This document shows positions 61,659 through 64,000 of a stretch of 64,000 nucleotides of DNA, in pieces (the stretch's first letter is position 1; each line of letters opens with the position of its first letter). The stretch is from assembly GCA_006176705.1 (NCBI GenBank), contig QRFJ01004281.1:177542-241541 (forward strand), read 5' to 3'. Below the pieces are notes generated by a model. It was not told the origin of the DNA. It saw only the letters and a program-made list of their open reading frames with translations, and searched no databases. This DNA comes from Cocos nucifera (taxonomy: Eukaryota; Streptophyta; Magnoliopsida; Arecales; Arecaceae). A program made the position numbers and the translations under genes.

Positions 61659-61677
61659 ATTTTGGTGCAGTTGTCGG
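61659..61677 (+). promoter_or_regulatory. Primer-binding site, tRNA-Asp type
   Basis: ATTTTGGTGCAGTTGTCGG differs by a few substitutions from TTTGGCGCCGTTGCCGG, the site used by Athila and many Tat elements. Confidence 0.7.
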
Positions 61678-62689
61678 ATATCAATAGCACAGTAGTAGCA
61701 AAATATAAAAAAAAAATTATTTTTTATTCTTAATTAACTACTTTATTTGCTTAATTATCTTTTTGATTATTTGCTTTGTTTATTCCACTTAAACCTTACA
61801 TTTTATTCTTCTTACTTTAAATAGACAAACATAAAAAGAAAAAAATATCCATTGCATAATACTTAACTAAAGTAGAGAAATAAATTAAAATTTAAAAAAC
61901 TTTTCATTTATGCTTGAACATCTTACTTTGTTTGCATTACATATCCATAAAATACTTTAAGAGCATAAATAATTAATAAGATAAGATGAAAATTTGATTA
62001 TCCTTTCTTAGCCCATAAAATACTTTCTTGTATCTACATAACCTAGACCTTAATTTAAAATTAATTGGACATCAGTCCCTAGCGAACTTGAGCTCACTAG
62101 GACAAGAGATCCTAAGAGTTGGACCAAATTAGGGTTGATCAATTAAATTGATGTCTAGAAAAGTGATTCAGGAATACGATCCTGAAGGAAGGTGGTTACT
62201 TAATTAGGACTATTGCAAAAGCATGGGAAGCCTCTCACCGATCTTATACTTACCTAGCTAGTTAGTTGGTTAACTTCTGACTTAGAGAACTTGATGGCGA
62301 CCTTGGCAGTTATGAGTTGTCTGGATCTAGACTAACCCTAAGTAGAGTTTTATTATGATTATAATTTATTTATTATTAAAATTTAAATCTAATTAAAGCA
62401 CTCCTCTCTTTTGTCTCTAGATTTAGAACTACTTAGGACTCATCTTTAGAACCCTCTTCTCATCTAAAAAAAAATCTTACAAAATTACAACTTAGAAAAA
62501 AAAATCTGGTCGACTAGTGAAAATAGATCCAAACCCTACCCTAAGCCAAGTAGTCTCCTAGTCCATTATGGGTGAACTCGATCATAAACCTTAGGTTCTG
62601 AAAGACCTTTGCTATCCAGTTGGATCAACCCAACTATCTTGTATCCAACTATCCTAGACAACTACAACCAATTTTGAGATTAAACATCA
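61678..62689. other. Leader of the Athila-type element
   Basis: Untranslated-looking sequence between PBS and gag. No gene seen up to about 62560, where the gag frame may begin. Confidence 0.5.
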
Positions 62690-63990
62690 AATCATCAACA
62701 TGCTCCCTAAATTCATCGGAATTGAGGATGTATATATTTTTATTAGAGAATTTGAGGAAGTATGTGATACCATGAGGATACATCAACTCTGAAAAGATGC
62801 TATTAAACTTAGACTGATTAATTTTGCCTGCAAGGAGAAGGCTAAGAAATGGCTATATAGTCTGCCTAATTAGTCAATCGCAATATAAGATGGCTTTGTA
62901 AAAGTATTCTTAAGAAAGTTCTTCCCACATCACAAAATAGCCAAGTTTAGGAATGAGATTAATCAATTTTATCGATTAGGGGGAGTCTTTCTAGAAATGC
63001 TTAGACTATTTTAAGAGCCTCTTAAGTCAGTGCCCACACCAGGGGATAGAGACTTGGAGGTTGTGCCAAATCATTTATGAAGGTCTGACCCCAAGTTTCA
63101 AACTATGCTAGAATCAATGTGCCAGGACCTGTTCATGCACAAGAAACTCAATGAGGCCTTATAATTTTTAGAGAATCTAGCAGAAAACTAAGAAAAAAGT
63201 CTGCAGTTGGAGGTAACTAGGAAACCTACACAATCAAGAGGTGGTATGCACCAAGTCCAAACATTCCTAGCTACAGAGGCTAGAATTGCGACCTTGACCT
63301 AGAAGATCGAGGTCCTAAAATTTTAAGGACACCCCCAAGCAAACCAAGTATCCATATCCATGTGCAATGGATGTAATGCATCTGATCACATCTTGGAGGA
63401 ATGCCTTTCACTGAGGAGCCCAACTAAAAATGAGTTTGCACAAGTCAGTGCAGCATACTAGAGGCCGATGAATGATCCTTACACACCAACTTATAATCCA
63501 GGATGGACGATCCATCCTAACTTTTTGTGGTCACAAAGTTTTAATCCGACTGGTCATGTACTTAACCAGCCATACCTAAGAACCAACCAAGCACTAAACA
63601 ACCTGCCAGGTTTTGGCCAAGAGAAAAGGATGAACATGTTAGATAAAAAAGGTTGGAAATCTTAGTTAAATCAGCCTCTAACATAATTAGTACACTGAAT
63701 AGCTTCATGTAGACTACGGGCTAGCTTTTGACTACCAACACCTAGGCTATTGTCAGTTTAGAGATATAGTTAGGTCAGTTAGCCACAACTATTAGTGAAA
63801 GAAAAAAGGATAGACTACCGAGTCAGCCCGAGGCTCACTCCAGGACCCAGAACAATCAAAGATCACAACAAGGAGCCTAGATCAACCAATTAAATGCTAA
63901 GCATACATTGAGATTTGGAAAAAAATAGATAACCATGTAGGCACACCTGAAGCAACAGAAGAAATAGAAGATGTACTATTTGAACCACTG
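62690..63990 (+). pseudogene. Athila-type gag
   Basis: Frames read MLPKFIGIEDVYIFIREFEE and DAIKLRLINFACKEKAKKWL with SLPN, then FVKVFLRKFFPHHKIAKFRN and LNEAL, the Retrotrans_gag order. A zinc knuckle C-x2-C-x4-H-x4-C (CNGCNASDHILEEC, codons 63363-63404) is intact. Stops occur about every 40-60 codons (for example near 62790 and 62870). The element runs past the window end. Confidence 0.85.
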
Positions 63991-64000
63991 TCTTGACCAA

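Overview
This is a plant nuclear genome window from a monocot; the repeat content and overall look suggest a palm, but that is an inference and not proven. It holds one ordinary single-copy protein gene, a chloroplast 9-cis-epoxycarotenoid dioxygenase (NCED, abscisic acid synthesis; 3274-5181, minus strand, intronless). Its promoter shows a TATA box and a perfect G-box. Nearly everything else is transposable-element DNA in various states of decay, plus AT-rich intergenic sequence.

Layout. 1-322: right end of an LTR whose family recurs at 13.6 and 17.5 kb. 3.2-5.4 kb: NCED and its promoter. 6.06-6.34 kb: a Tourist-like MITE, with a relative at 40.8 kb. 10.0-23.9 kb: a degenerate Tat-lineage Ty3/gypsy element on the minus strand (LTR, gag, protease, RT, two RNase H domains, integrase, hairpin repeat array, antisense ORF with its own TATA box, LTR). 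Its integrase is split by a complete plus-strand, gag-only LTR element (13576-18516) flanked by a perfect 5-bp target duplication. 25.9-26.8 kb: a ~317-bp sequence in three tandem copies. 28.0-28.5 kb: a tRNA-derived SINE with amplified body and 13-bp target duplication. 32.0-34.3 kb: an LTR/PBS/gag-start relic between two tandem arrays. 42.6-45.0 kb: a broken hAT transposase (BED finger, DUF659, hAT C-terminus). 47.3-57.5 kb: two ~2.2-kb copia-type LTRs in opposite orientation enclosing a gypsy gag relic. 58.55-59.53 kb: another copia-type LTR with PBS. 59.9 kb to the window end: an Athila-type gypsy 5' LTR, tRNA-Asp-type PBS and gag with an intact zinc knuckle.

How the parts relate. NCED is the only gene for which host function can be argued. 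The retroelements show the usual plant pattern of nested insertion followed by decay, with a strong excess of transitions that has removed several catalytic residues. The most unusual material is in the 10-24 kb nest. Both the host element and its non-autonomous guest carry tandem arrays of hairpin-forming units before the 3' LTR. The host element carries an antisense ORF behind its own TATA box. The LTR divergence of the two elements runs opposite to the order forced by the nesting. No CRISPR, operon or bacterial feature is present, and no tRNA, rRNA or miRNA gene was recognised.
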